Shown here in pieces: positions 1 through 9,560 of a DNA stretch of 64,000 nt. The stretch covers positions 22,013 through 86,012 of the forward strand of contig CAYFMP010000006.1 of assembly GCA_964344215.1 (NCBI GenBank), written 5' to 3'. How positions within the stretch are numbered: position 1 is the stretch's first letter; each line of letters starts with the position of its first letter. The notes beneath the pieces were generated by a model. The model did not search any database, had not been told where the DNA came from, and was given only the letters and a program-made list of their open reading frames with translations. The translations under genes and the position numbers were made by a program. Origin of the DNA: CAYFMP01 sp964344215 (GTDB lineage Bacteria; Pseudomonadota; Alphaproteobacteria; Rhodospirillales; Casp-alpha2).

Positions 1-12
1 GCCGGATAAGCG

Positions 13-1773
13 ATGATCGACAACCGAAACATGATCCTCGCGGTCGTTCTGTCGATTGCCATCCTCTTGGGCTTCGAGTGGTATTCGGCCGTCACCCGGC
101 CGCCGCCGCCCGTCGAACAGGCCGAAACCGCAGTTACCGACAAACCGGCGGAGCCGGTACCGGGCCTGCCGGTAGCACAAACGCCGCCGACCACCCAAGA
201 GGCGCAGGTGCCGGCCGTGCCGGGCCAACCACAGATCGCCGGCGGCGAGACCCGGGCCGAGATACTGGCCCGCAACAACCGCATCCGCATCGACACGCCG
301 CGCCTCCACGGATCGATATCCCTGACCGGCGGGCGCATCGACGATCTGACCCTGGCCGACTACCGCGAGGAGATCGACCCGGATAGCCCGGAAATCGTCT
401 TGCTCTCGCCGAAGGGCGTGGACGGCGCCTATTACGCCCAATTTGGATGGGTGGCTGGCAACGGCGCCGCCGTGCCCGGCGCCGACACGGTGTGGACCGC
501 CGACCGCCAGACTCTGACCCCGGAGGCGCCGGTGACGCTGAGCTGGGACAACGGCCAGGGCCTGGCGTTCACGCGCACCTACGCCATCGACGCCAATTAC
601 ATGTTCAAGATTACCCAACGGGTCGAGAACGCCGGTTCCGCCGCCGCGTCTTTGCACGCCTACGGACTGGTCTCGAGGCGAGGAACGCCGGAGACCACCG
701 GGTTCTATATTCTCCACGAGGGCCTGCTCGGGGTCTTCGAAGGAACACTCTCCGAGATCGACTACGACGACATCCAGGAATCGGGGCAGGTCAAGCAGAC
801 CTCGACCGGCGGCTGGATCGGCATCACCGACAAGTACTGGCTGGCCGGCCTGGTTCCCGACCAAAAGATCAAGGTTAATTCGCGCTTCCTGCATCGCACC
901 CAGGACGGGGTCGACATGTACCAAGTCGACTACCTGGGTCCGCAACGGGTGGCGCCAGTGGGCGGTTCGGCCGAAGCCACCAACCGCTTCTTCGCTGGCG
1001 CCAAGGAGGTTCTCCTGCTCGATGCCTACGAGCAGCAGTTCAGCATCGACCGCTTCGACCTCGCCATCGACTTCGGCTGGTTCTACTTCCTGACCAAGCC
1101 GATCTTCTATGCGCTGCTGTGGATCAACGACCGGGTCCTCAACCTCGGCATTGCCATCCTGCTGTTGACGGTCGCCATCAAGATCGCCTTCTTTCCGCTC
1201 GCCAACAAATCCTACAAGTCGATGAGCATGATGAAGAAGCTGCAACCCGAGATGACCAAAATGCGCGAGCGGTTCGGCGACGACAAGGCCAAGCTCAATC
1301 AGGAGATGATGGCGCTCTACAAGCGCGAGAAGGTCAACCCGGCTTCGGGGTGCCTGCCCATACTCGTTCAGATTCCGGTGTTTTTCGCTCTCTACAAGGT
1401 GTTGTTCGTAACCATCGAAATGCGCCACGCGCCGTTTTTCGGATGGATCGTCGATTTGTCGGCGCCGGACCCGACGACCGTATTCAACCTGTTCGGGCTG
1501 ATTCCGTGGACACCACCGGAGTTCCTCTTGATCGGCGTGTGGCCGCTAATCATGGGCATAACCATGTTTCTGCAGCAAAAGCTCAACCCGCAACCGACCG
1601 ACCCGGTGCAGGCCAAGATTTTTCTGTTCCTGCCCATCATGTTCACCTTTCTGCTGGCCCGTTTCCCGGCCGGATTGGTGATCTACTGGGCGTGGAACAA
1701 CGTGCTGTCCATGGCCCAACAGTGGGTGATCATGCGGAGGATGGGAATCACGGGCAAGGAAGCCTTGCAATAG
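13..1773 (+). CDS. yidC: Membrane protein insertase YidC
   Basis: The 586-residue product inserts proteins into the inner membrane, alone or with SecYEG. Visible parts in order are an N-terminal transmembrane anchor (about residues 7-25), a Pro/Ala-rich linker to about residue 75, a large periplasmic domain to about 340, and the C-terminal core of five hydrophobic segments. The core includes the motif NPASGCLPILVQIPVFFALY. A lysine in the segment AIKIAFFPL sits where the family has its positively charged groove residue. Length is typical of Gram-negative YidC. The ATG at 13 follows GGATAAGCG and only 12 bases of upstream sequence are in the window, so a slightly earlier start cannot be excluded. 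It begins the run yidC-engB-argB, an order common in alphaproteobacteria after rpmH-rnpA. Confidence 0.97.
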   Translation: MIDNRNMILAVVLSIAILLGFEWYSAVTRPPPPVEQAETAVTDKPAEPVPGLPVAQTPPTTQEAQVPAVPGQPQIAGGETRAEILARNNRIRIDTPRLHGSISLTGGRIDDLTLADYREEIDPDSPEIVLLSPKGVDGAYYAQFGWVAGNGAAVPGADTVWTADRQTLTPEAPVTLSWDNGQGLAFTRTYAIDANYMFKITQRVENAGSAAASLHAYGLVSRRGTPETTGFYILHEGLLGVFEGTLSEIDYDDIQESGQVKQTSTGGWIGITDKYWLAGLVPDQKIKVNSRFLHRTQDGVDMYQVDYLGPQRVAPVGGSAEATNRFFAGAKEVLLLDAYEQQFSIDRFDLAIDFGWFYFLTKPIFYALLWINDRVLNLGIAILLLTVAIKIAFFPLANKSYKSMSMMKKLQPEMTKMRERFGDDKAKLNQEMMALYKREKVNPASGCLPILVQIPVFFALYKVLFVTIEMRHAPFFGWIVDLSAPDPTTVFNLFGLIPWTPPEFLLIGVWPLIMGITMFLQQKLNPQPTDPVQAKIFLFLPIMFTFLLARFPAGLVIYWAWNNVLSMAQQWVIMRRMGITGKEALQ

Positions 1774-1800
1774 CCCGCGCCCGACGGGCGGGAGGTCTTG

Positions 1801-2460
1801 ATGGCCGCCGATCTCTCCAATGCCGCCGCCGACGATGCCGAACAGGGCCGTCTGTTGTTCAGCCAAACCTGCCGGTTCGTGATCAGCTGTGCCGGCCTCG
1901 AACAGGTGCCCGAGTCCGGACTACCCGAGGTCGCCTTCGCCGGTCGTTCCAACGTCGGCAAGTCGAGCCTCATCAATGCCCTGGTCGGGCACAAGGCGTT
2001 GGCCCGAACCTCGAACACGCCGGGCCGCACCCAGCAGATCAATTTCTTCGACTTGGGCGGACGGCTGATGTTGGCCGACTTGCCTGGTTACGGGTACGCC
2101 CGCGCGCCCAAGGACCAGGTCCGCCGCTGGACCGGGTTGGTCGATACCTACCTCCAGGGCCGCGCCGAGTTGCACCGGACCTGCGTGCTCATCGACGCCC
2201 GCCACGGCCTCAAGGACAACGACCTCGGAGTCATGGCGATGCTGGATGCGGCGGCCCAGGTCTATCAGGTGGTGTTGACCAAATGCGACAAGGTCAAGGA
2301 AGGACCGCTCGCCAGGTCGACGGACGAGATCGCCGACGAGATCGCCAAACACCCGGCCGCCCACCCGGAAATTCTCGCCACCAGCGCCAGGAAGGGGATC
2401 GGCATCGAGGCGCTGCGCAGCGGCCTCGCGACGCTGGCCCTGCCGAAGCAACTGAGCTAG
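1801..2460 (+). CDS. engB: Ribosome biogenesis GTPase EngB (YihA/YsxC)
   Basis: This 219-residue TRAFAC GTPase is needed for maturation of the large ribosomal subunit. The G1 loop GRSNVGKSSL, the G3 element DLPGYGYA, the G4 motif TKCD and a G5-like TSARKGIG are all present in order. I start it at the ATG at 1801, behind GGGAGGTC, rather than at the TTG one codon earlier. It lies 27 bases after yidC and 13 bases before argB, so the three genes are probably co-transcribed. Confidence 0.96.
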   Translation: MAADLSNAAADDAEQGRLLFSQTCRFVISCAGLEQVPESGLPEVAFAGRSNVGKSSLINALVGHKALARTSNTPGRTQQINFFDLGGRLMLADLPGYGYARAPKDQVRRWTGLVDTYLQGRAELHRTCVLIDARHGLKDNDLGVMAMLDAAAQVYQVVLTKCDKVKEGPLARSTDEIADEIAKHPAAHPEILATSARKGIGIEALRSGLATLALPKQLS

Positions 2461-2473
2461 GTTGTCCCCCGTC

Positions 2474-3382
2474 ATGAACGAGAGCTCGAAAGATTACGCC
2501 GGAACCTGGCTGGCCCAGGCGAAGGTCCTGTCGGAGGCGCTTCCCTACATGAAGCGCCACAGCGGCGCGACCATCGTCATCAAGTACGGTGGCCATGCCA
2601 TGGGGGACGACGAATTGGCTAAGATGTTCGCCCGCGACGTGGTGCTGTTGCGTCAGGTCGGCATCAACCCGATCGTCGTCCACGGCGGCGGACCGCAGAT
2701 CGGCGCCATGCTTGAACGTCTCGACGTCCAGAGCGAGTTTGTCGACGGCCTCCGGGTCACCGACGCCGCCACCGTCGAGGTCGTCGAGATGGTTCTTTCC
2801 GGCTCCATCAACAAACACATCGTGTCCGCCATCAACGAAGCCGGCGGCCGGGCGGCCGGGCTTTCCGGCAAAGACAGCAATCTGATCCGGGCCGAGAAAC
2901 TCAAACGCACGACGCGCGACCCCGATTCCAACATCGAACAGGTTCTCGACCTCGGCTTGGTCGGCGAACCCAGCCAGATCGACCCCCACATCCTGGAATG
3001 CTTCGACGATTCCGACATCACACCGGTCATCGCGCCGATCGGGGTCGGCCCCGACGGCGAGACCCTCAATATCAATGCCGATACCGTGGCCGGCGCCATC
3101 GCCTCGGCGACCGGCGCCGAACGGCTGTTGATGCTGACCGACGTCGAGGGCGTGCTCGACGAGAGCGGCGAACTGATCGCCGACCTGACGCCCGAACAAG
3201 CCCATGCGGCGCTCGAGGACGGCACCGTCAAGGGCGGCATGATCCCGAAGGTGGAAACCTGTCTGAAGGCGGTCGAGGCCGGCGTCGAAGGCGCCGTCAT
3301 CATCGATGGTCGAGTCCCGCATGCCATTCTGGTGGAGCTGTTCACGGCTGGCGGCGCCGGTACGTTGATCATGCCTCAATAG
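2474..3382 (+). CDS. argB: Acetylglutamate kinase
   Basis: The 302-residue enzyme phosphorylates N-acetyl-L-glutamate with ATP, the second step of arginine synthesis, in the cytoplasm. It has the amino-acid-kinase signatures KYGGHAM near residue 37 and VHGGGPQIG near residue 74, and the late segment GTVKGGMIPK. The open frame begins four codons earlier at a TTG (2462), but the ATG at 2474 gives the usual N terminus (MNESSKDYAG). The gene ends convergently with the DUF2336 gene that finishes at 3401. A short GCGGA-TCG-TCCGC hairpin follows the stop without a T-tract. Confidence 0.96.
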   Translation: MNESSKDYAGTWLAQAKVLSEALPYMKRHSGATIVIKYGGHAMGDDELAKMFARDVVLLRQVGINPIVVHGGGPQIGAMLERLDVQSEFVDGLRVTDAATVEVVEMVLSGSINKHIVSAINEAGGRAAGLSGKDSNLIRAEKLKRTTRDPDSNIEQVLDLGLVGEPSQIDPHILECFDDSDITPVIAPIGVGPDGETLNINADTVAGAIASATGAERLLMLTDVEGVLDESGELIADLTPEQAHAALEDGTVKGGMIPKVETCLKAVEAGVEGAVIIDGRVPHAILVELFTAGGAGTLIMPQ

Positions 3383-3400
3383 CGGATCGTCCGCCGCGGC

Positions 3401-4690
3401 TCAAACTAGGCCGTCGACAAACTCCAGTTGCCATTCTAGATCATCGTCACCGAGGGCATATCCGCCGTCGTCGGTGGGCTGCATCACCTTTTCATCTTCG
3501 ACCTCGGCCAAGCGGCCCTGCACATCGGCGGCGAATGCGGCATCCAATCCCGCCTTCCAGCAAACGGCAATGATGATCTTGGCGTCGCGCTTGGCGATAA
3601 CTTTCTGCATGGCCGCCATCGGCACCTCGCACCTTACCGCCAACGCCGCCGTCACCAGATCCTTGTTGCCGCCGTCGAGAGCGGTTTGAATCTGCGCCTG
3701 ATCCAGAGCGCCTTCGCCGTGTTGGGCCAGGGCCGTCTCGTAAGCGACCTCGGCTGGTGTCCGGCTGTCCGGTTGGGATGGCCTTTCTTCCTCGTCGCCC
3801 TCTTTCGCGAGGCGCTTGGCAACGACGGCACGCACTTCCTCCAACACCTCCGGTTCCAAGTCCTTGCGCTCGGTCAACGTCTGAATGAGGCTGTCGGCGA
3901 CAAACTGCGCCAGCCTGGTGGCGGCGCTTGAAGACAGCTTCGGGCGATTGACCAACGGCCCGTGCCAGCTCTCGACGGCGGCTGCCTGGTCGATGATTCG
4001 ATCCAACGTCTCTTCGCGGAGCTGGGCGCTTTCGTTTTTCAGGAGAAAGGCCACCGCTTCCTCGTCCCAGGTTTCGACGATGGCGTCGCTTACCGATTCA
4101 CCGACTCCGTCACGCCTCGAGATGGCGCTCAGTTGCCCGCTCGCGGTGCCGCTTTCGATGATTTCCAGCAAGTCCTCGTCGGTCAGCACCGGCGAGAACT
4201 CCAGGACCGGCGCGGCGACCACCAGTTCGGCATCGCGGGCCAGTCGACGGATGACTTCCGGCGGCGCATGGGCGACGTCCTTCAACGCCTCGGACAGGAT
4301 TTGGCGAACCCGGGCGACCTGATCTCGGGTCAGGATTTCCAACGCTTCGAAGGCCATCTGGTGAACTTTGTCCTGCTCATCGGCGCTCAAGCCCGGTGCC
4401 AGCTTGGCTATTTTCTCGGCCAGGCCGCCGCGCACTTCCTGGTCCGAATCGGAAGCGAGCAGAAGATCGGCATGCGGCGGGGTCGAATCGTTCTCGGCCA
4501 GTACACGGCGCACCTCGGCCGATGGATCCTCGGCCAGGTAATAGAGTATTTCCGGTTTGATGTCGCTTCGCGCCGCCAGTTTGCGGCGCACTTCGTCATC
4601 GTCGTGGCGGGCCAGTTTCTTGGCCTCGTCATAGGTCAGGTCGCCTTCGCCCACGCCCTCTTCAAGGAAACGTTTTCCAATATCCACCAT
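3401..4690 (-). CDS. DUF2336 family protein, second tandem copy
   Basis: This 429-residue protein is predicted to be soluble and almost entirely helical. The first 170 residues show HEAT-like repeats of the kind ARHDDDEVRRKL, AEDPSAEVRRVLAEN and ASDSDQEVRGGLAEK, each about 35 residues. The rest is the conserved DUF2336 region with LEFSPVLTDEDLLEII, and the end is acidic. It is clearly paralogous to its neighbour at 4706-5992 along its whole length and lies 15 bases after it, so this is a tandem duplication in one transcript. DUF2336 proteins are an alphaproteobacterial family of poorly known function; HEAT-type repeats suggest protein-protein contact. The GGDEF gene upstream hints at a cyclic-di-GMP signalling link, which is inference. 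Confidence 0.88.
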   Translation of the reverse strand: MVDIGKRFLEEGVGEGDLTYDEAKKLARHDDDEVRRKLAARSDIKPEILYYLAEDPSAEVRRVLAENDSTPPHADLLLASDSDQEVRGGLAEKIAKLAPGLSADEQDKVHQMAFEALEILTRDQVARVRQILSEALKDVAHAPPEVIRRLARDAELVVAAPVLEFSPVLTDEDLLEIIESGTASGQLSAISRRDGVGESVSDAIVETWDEEAVAFLLKNESAQLREETLDRIIDQAAAVESWHGPLVNRPKLSSSAATRLAQFVADSLIQTLTERKDLEPEVLEEVRAVVAKRLAKEGDEEERPSQPDSRTPAEVAYETALAQHGEGALDQAQIQTALDGGNKDLVTAALAVRCEVPMAAMQKVIAKRDAKIIIAVCWKAGLDAAFAADVQGRLAEVEDEKVMQPTDDGGYALGDDDLEWQLEFVDGLV

Positions 4691-4705
4691 GAAGGGCTAT
4701 CCGCC

Positions 4706-5992
4706 TTATCCGGCCCCCTTGCCGACCAGGTCGGCAAAGAATTCCAGTTGGAAGTTCATTTCGTCACTGCTCATCGAATAGTCCGCCCCGCCGTCGGCAT
4801 CGATGATGTCGGACGGCGCAATACGGCCCATCTTCTGCTGGACCTGGACCGCGACCTTGGGCGGCAGCCCCGATTTCCAACACAACGCCACCATTCCCTT
4901 GGCGCTCTTTTCGAGGAAGATTCGTTTGGCCACTATCGTATCGGTCTCGGCCTTGACGATCATTGCCGCCAGCACGAAGCCATGGTCCCCCGCCTTCAGC
5001 GCCTTCTCGATCACTTTGCCATCGAGCTTGCGAGCCTGATACAGGCGTTCGGCCATGTCGACGGGAAGATCGATGGTCAGGAAATCCTGGCTCGCCGAGA
5101 GGGCGCCATTGCCGAGCCCGTCGCTGCCGCCCTCGAGACGCTCATGGACCACGGATTTAATCGCTTCCATGGTCTCGGCGTCGAAGTCGGTGCGTTCCTG
5201 AAGCTCTTCCAACAGGTTGTCGGCCAGGAACTGCGCAAGGCGGGTTGCCGCCGTACGCGGCAACTTTGGCCGGCGGGTCAACGGCGCGTGCCATAACTCG
5301 ACGCTGGGTGCACGTTCGATCAGGTCGTCCAGGGTCTCCTCGCGTATCATGGCGCTGTCGTTGGCCAGCAGGTCGGCGATAGCACCAACATCGTCGGTAG
5401 CGACCAGGGCGTCCGATACACGCTCCCGGACTTCGGCGCGGCGCGAAATGGCGTTGAGCCCGCCGGCGGCGGGACCCTGTTCGATGATCTCGATCAGATC
5501 CTCGTCCGTCAGTAGCGGCGAGAATTCGAGGACCGGTCCCGAAACCTCGATTTCGGTGTCCAGGGCCAAGGTCTTGATGACGTCGCCAGGCGCGTCGGCG
5601 ACGTCCTTCAATGCTTCGGAAAGAAGCTGCCGAACGACGGTGATCTGGTCCTTGGCGAGGATTTCCAGCGCCTCATACGTGGAGCGCCGCACGCTGTCCT
5701 GTTCGTCGGCGCTCAAGCCCGGTGCCAACGCCGCGACCTTCCCGGCCAGGCCGGATCGCACCTCCTGATCGCCGTCACGGGCCAGCAGGATATCTGTCTG
5801 ACGCGGCGCGGCCATGTTTTCGGCCACCGTCCTACGAACTTCCGGGTCGTCGTCCTCGGCCAGAAAATAGAGAATCTCCGGCTTGATGTCGGCCCGCTGG
5901 GCAAGTTTGGCGCGCACTTGGGGGTCCTCGTGGCGCGCGAGTTCTTTGGATTCCTCGTACGAGATCGTATCGGATTCGAGGCCGGGCTTCAC
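4706..5992 (-). CDS. DUF2336 family protein, first tandem copy
   Basis: The 428-residue product is a paralogue of the gene at 3401-4690 and has the same layout. HEAT-like repeats fill roughly residues 10-130 (ARHEDPQVRAKLAQRADIK, AEDDDPEVRRTVAENM), and the DUF2336 core follows (LEFSPLLTDEDLIEII). Both copies end in a motif of the type FQLEFFADLV / WQLEFVDGLV. The GTG at 5992 is the likely start. It lies 24 bases after the diguanylate cyclase gene, so the three minus-strand genes form one operon. No membrane segment or signal peptide is visible. The molecular function is unknown. Confidence 0.88.
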   Translation of the reverse strand: MKPGLESDTISYEESKELARHEDPQVRAKLAQRADIKPEILYFLAEDDDPEVRRTVAENMAAPRQTDILLARDGDQEVRSGLAGKVAALAPGLSADEQDSVRRSTYEALEILAKDQITVVRQLLSEALKDVADAPGDVIKTLALDTEIEVSGPVLEFSPLLTDEDLIEIIEQGPAAGGLNAISRRAEVRERVSDALVATDDVGAIADLLANDSAMIREETLDDLIERAPSVELWHAPLTRRPKLPRTAATRLAQFLADNLLEELQERTDFDAETMEAIKSVVHERLEGGSDGLGNGALSASQDFLTIDLPVDMAERLYQARKLDGKVIEKALKAGDHGFVLAAMIVKAETDTIVAKRIFLEKSAKGMVALCWKSGLPPKVAVQVQQKMGRIAPSDIIDADGGADYSMSSDEMNFQLEFFADLVGKGAG

Positions 5993-6016
5993 AACGCGCT
6001 TCCTTCCCTGCGTGCC

Positions 6017-7744
6017 CTATTCTCGGCGGCCATCGACTCGCGGTCCTCCGGCGGTGCGGCTCGAACCGGGCGACGGCGCCATGTGGTATCCACCCTTGCC
6101 CTTCTTCTTGACCTCGTACATGGCGGCATCGGCGCGGGCCAGCATATCCTCCAACGCCTCCTCCTCGTTCGGATCGTAAACGGCGACTCCGACCGAAATG
6201 CCCAGGGGGTGGTCGTCGCTTCCCGAGAATTTCCGCATCGCCTGGCTGGCTTCAATCAGAGCCCGCGCCCGCTTCTCCGTGACCTCCGGCGTGATGCCGT
6301 CGAGCCACATGGCGAACTCGTCACCGCCCAATCGGGCAATCACGTCGCCGGGACGGGACATTTCCATCAGCATGTCGCGCAGGAACATAATGGCGTCGTC
6401 GCCGGCCTGATGACCGTGGACATCGTTGACCATCTTGAAATTGTCCATATCGACGAAAAACATCGCCGCCGTTTGTCGGTTGCGCTGCAAGCGGGCGAGA
6501 CGGCGCGGCAACTCCTCCTCGTAGAAGGCGCGGCGGTTCAACAACCCGGTCATTCCGTCGGTCCGAGATAACGCGACAATCCGCTCATGGTTGGTAATCT
6601 GTTCGTTGGCAATGCCGAGTTGGTTTGCAATATCGTTGATCAGCAGACGGTGGTCGTCGTCCCAAGCCTCCCCGTCGTCGTTACGCCACATGGCGAGCGC
6701 GCCGTTGACCGTCTGGCGGTAGCTGGTCGAGGCGACCAGAACCCGCCAAGGTTCGAAGGCAATCGTTTCCGGCTCGCCGCCATCGTCCAGGTTGACGAGA
6801 TCCTTGGCCAGGTTGTCCAGTCCCCCGGTATTGCCGTACTCGGCGGCGATCATGAACGTCCCCGGCTCGGCCTGGCGGTAAATCCGGCACCCGGCCACGC
6901 CCAGTGCGCGGGCCGTCGCAGCGGCTGCCGCCGACAGCATGTTGTGCGGTTCCAACTCGTCTCTAATAGTGCTGACGATGTAATTGAGCACCTGTTCACG
7001 GTGACGTGCCCGGGCCAACGCCGATTCGCTTTCGCGTTCATCAGTAACGTCGCGGCACACGCCCCGACTGCCGCTCCATTCATGCCCGTCTCCGGTGTCC
7101 ACGAACAACGGCACACAGGAGACCACCAGACAGGCGGTGGCGCCGTCCTTACGGCGCATCCATACCTCGACCCCTTCCATTGGACGTTGGCTGACGAACG
7201 GCACGATCGGGTATTCCTCCGGATCGATCACGAGATCGGCCGCTGTCGTATCGATCAGTTCCTCGGCCGTATACCCCATGGCCCCTTTCGGCGAGACGAA
7301 CGAGAAGGTGCCTTCCTTCGACACCTCCCACGAAAAATCGCTGGATATCTCGACCAAGTCCTTGTACCGCTGCCGTGATTCGACCAGCGCGCTTCTGAGG
7401 TTGCGCTCCATTGTCGTATCGCGGGTCAGGACCAGAAAGGCATCATCGGCACCTTGCGGCACAACGGTAACCTCGAGGGAAATCTCCCCCTTTGAACTAT
7501 CCAACGTCAAGGTGCCGCCGAGCACGGCTCGTTGCTTGGCGGCGCGGCCAACCAATTCGGTGATCTCGGGAACCGCTTCGTGTTGCAGCAGCGACTCCAA
7601 TCCGGCTCCCTTGGCGTTTGAGCCGAGCGGCTTGCCGTCGGCCGAAACCAGCACCGCCGCACCTGGATACCCCACGAGGACTTCGTCCTCAGTACCGGCA
7701 CCGGCCTGACGATCAGGCGCGTTGGTAGGTTGGTTTCTAGCCAT
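6017..7744 (-). CDS. PAS/GAF-type sensor diguanylate cyclase
   Basis: The 575-residue protein makes cyclic di-GMP. Residues about 15-115 form a first PAS-like domain, 120-245 a second PAS domain ending in the PAC-type segment SRGVCRDVTDERE, and 255-400 a GAF-like domain. The GGDEF domain starts at LSRTDGMTGLLNRRAF. The catalytic signature RLGGDEFAMW is intact. An RPGD motif lies exactly five residues before GGDEF, which matches the inhibitory I-site, so product feedback is expected. There is no transmembrane segment, so the sensor is cytoplasmic. No EAL domain is present. It is the first gene of the operon with two DUF2336 paralogues; the 174 bases upstream are shared with the divergent nucleotidase gene. 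Confidence 0.93.
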   Translation of the reverse strand: MARNQPTNAPDRQAGAGTEDEVLVGYPGAAVLVSADGKPLGSNAKGAGLESLLQHEAVPEITELVGRAAKQRAVLGGTLTLDSSKGEISLEVTVVPQGADDAFLVLTRDTTMERNLRSALVESRQRYKDLVEISSDFSWEVSKEGTFSFVSPKGAMGYTAEELIDTTAADLVIDPEEYPIVPFVSQRPMEGVEVWMRRKDGATACLVVSCVPLFVDTGDGHEWSGSRGVCRDVTDERESESALARARHREQVLNYIVSTIRDELEPHNMLSAAAAATARALGVAGCRIYRQAEPGTFMIAAEYGNTGGLDNLAKDLVNLDDGGEPETIAFEPWRVLVASTSYRQTVNGALAMWRNDDGEAWDDDHRLLINDIANQLGIANEQITNHERIVALSRTDGMTGLLNRRAFYEEELPRRLARLQRNRQTAAMFFVDMDNFKMVNDVHGHQAGDDAIMFLRDMLMEMSRPGDVIARLGGDEFAMWLDGITPEVTEKRARALIEASQAMRKFSGSDDHPLGISVGVAVYDPNEEEALEDMLARADAAMYEVKKKGKGGYHMAPSPGSSRTAGGPRVDGRRE

Positions 7745-7918
7745 AGTTTCGTTTCGTCCCTGTCTTGAACGGGTTGGTTTTTCGAGCGCCCGAACCGATT
7801 GATCGCAATCTTATGAAATCGGCGCATTCAGGGCCAGTCCGGATTGATCTGCCGGCGGCTTGTCCCGAGCCACCAAATCAGGCTTGCCAGATACGGTCTT
7901 CCCGACCACATATAGGCG

Positions 7919-8590
7919 ATGGCGACAGCCCCAACCCTTGCCGGAGCGGCGACCTGGGTATTCGATCTGGACAACACCCTTTACCCGGCCTCGTCGAGGC
8001 TGTTCGATCAGGTCGACAAGAATATCACCCGATTCATTGCGGACAACCTCGGCCTCGAATGGGCTGAGGCGTACCGGGTTCAGAAAACCTACTTTCGCGA
8101 GCACGGCACCACCATGCGCGGCCTCATGGACCGGCACGGCACCGACCCCAACTATTTCCTCGAATACGTCCACGATATCGACCTCAGCCCGATCGCCCCC
8201 TCACCGACCCTGGATACGGCCCTCGGGCGACTCGGGGGCCGCAAGATCGTCTTCACCAACGGCTCATCGGAACACGCCGAACGAGTCACGCAACGACTCG
8301 GCGTCAGAAGACATTTCGAGGCGATCTTCGATATCGTCGACAGCGATTACAGACCGAAACCGGAACCGGCCGTCTATGATCGTCTTGTCGAGCGTCACAC
8401 CATCGATCCGCAGAACGCGGTCATGGTCGAGGACATTGCCCGTAACCTGGCACCGGCGGCAGCGCTCGGCATGGCAACCGTGTGGGTGCGAACCGACAGC
8501 CCCTGGGGCTACGAGGAATCCGACGCCGATCACGTTCATCACGTGGTCGATGACCTGGTCGAATGGCTAACCGGTTTGACCGGCGGTTAG
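7919..8590 (+). CDS. HAD-family pyrimidine 5'-nucleotidase
   Basis: The 223-residue protein has the HAD nucleophile motif FDLDNTLYP near residue 15, the second motif VFTNGSSEHA near residue 110, and the third region ending VMVEDIARNL. A helical cap domain lies between motifs one and two. The pattern and length match the Sdt1/pyrimidine 5'-nucleotidase subfamily, which dephosphorylates UMP or CMP. Exact substrate is inferred. It is transcribed divergently from the diguanylate cyclase gene and is followed by dapD after about 110 bases. Confidence 0.88.
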   Translation: MATAPTLAGAATWVFDLDNTLYPASSRLFDQVDKNITRFIADNLGLEWAEAYRVQKTYFREHGTTMRGLMDRHGTDPNYFLEYVHDIDLSPIAPSPTLDTALGRLGGRKIVFTNGSSEHAERVTQRLGVRRHFEAIFDIVDSDYRPKPEPAVYDRLVERHTIDPQNAVMVEDIARNLAPAAALGMATVWVRTDSPWGYEESDADHVHHVVDDLVEWLTGLTGG

Positions 8591-8702
8591 GGCGCTGCCG
8601 GCACTCGTCTTCCATTCGGCCGACCTGAGTTGACACCCCGCTTCGCCTGCCGCATTTTCTCAGCGGCTTTTTCAATTCTTGGCGAACACGCACGGGAAGT
8701 TC

Positions 8703-9545
8703 ATGGATAAATCAAACCTCGAAGCCGTCATCGATGCCGCCTGGGCGGTGCGCGACGAGATCGGCCCCGATACCGCTGGCGAGACCAGGGACGCCATCGA
8801 CGCTGCATTGGACCTGCTCGATTCCGGCGAGGCGCGGGTAGCCGAGCCGTCGCCGCAGGGATGGAAGGTCAACGAGTGGCTCAAGAAGGCTGTGCTGCTG
8901 TCCTTTCGGACCGAGGACATGGCTACCATTTCCGGCGGTCCCGGCGGCGCCCCGTGGTTCGACAAGGTGACCTCGAAATTCGACGGCTGGGACGAAGCCC
9001 GCTTTCGCAAGGCCGGCTTTCGCGCCGTACCCCATTGCGTCGTGCGGCGGTCGGCCTATATCGCGCCTGGCGTCATCCTGATGCCGAGTTTCGTCAACCT
9101 CGGCGCATATGTCGGTTCCGGCAGCATGGTCGATACTTGGGCGACGGTGGGGTCGTGCGCCCAGGTCGGCAGCAATTGCCATATCTCCGGCGGCGCCGGG
9201 CTTGGCGGCGTGCTCGAGCCGTTGCAGGCGGGCCCGGTCGTCGTCGAGGACAACTGCTTCATCGGGGCGCGTTCGGAGGTCGTCGAGGGCGTCGTCGTCG
9301 AGGAGGGCTCGGTGTTGTCCATGGGCGTCTATATCGGTGCTTCGACCAAGATCGTCGATCGCACCACCGGAGAGGTGCTGTATGGTCGGGTACCGGCCTA
9401 TTCGGTCGTCGTGCCCGGCAGCCTGCCCGGCAAACCGACGGCCGACGGGGCGCCGGGGCCGGCGCTCTATTGCGCCGTCATCATCAAACGGGTCGACGAA
9501 AAGACGCGCTCCAAGACCTCCATCAACGACCTGTTGAGGGATTGA
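8703..9545 (+). CDS. dapD: 2,3,4,5-tetrahydropyridine-2,6-dicarboxylate N-succinyltransferase
   Basis: The 280-residue enzyme transfers succinyl from succinyl-CoA to tetrahydrodipicolinate in the succinylase branch of lysine and diaminopimelate synthesis. The middle shows left-handed beta-helix hexapeptides (YIAPGVILMPSFVNLGAYVG; SNCHISGGAGLGGVLEPLQA). The end has the typical RTTGEVLYGRVPAYSVVVPG segment. The frame opens at a TTG at 8679, but the ATG at 8703 gives the standard N terminus and length. dapE follows 15 bases later, so the two successive enzymes are co-expressed. Confidence 0.96.
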   Translation: MDKSNLEAVIDAAWAVRDEIGPDTAGETRDAIDAALDLLDSGEARVAEPSPQGWKVNEWLKKAVLLSFRTEDMATISGGPGGAPWFDKVTSKFDGWDEARFRKAGFRAVPHCVVRRSAYIAPGVILMPSFVNLGAYVGSGSMVDTWATVGSCAQVGSNCHISGGAGLGGVLEPLQAGPVVVEDNCFIGARSEVVEGVVVEEGSVLSMGVYIGASTKIVDRTTGEVLYGRVPAYSVVVPGSLPGKPTADGAPGPALYCAVIIKRVDEKTRSKTSINDLLRD

Positions 9546-9560
9546 GCGTTCGCCCCCGTC

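Noticed and set aside
1119..2477. A 452-codon frame overlapping yidC and engB on the plus strand
   Set aside because: Its Arg/Gln/Pro-rich product is a frame-shifted reading of two recognised genes.
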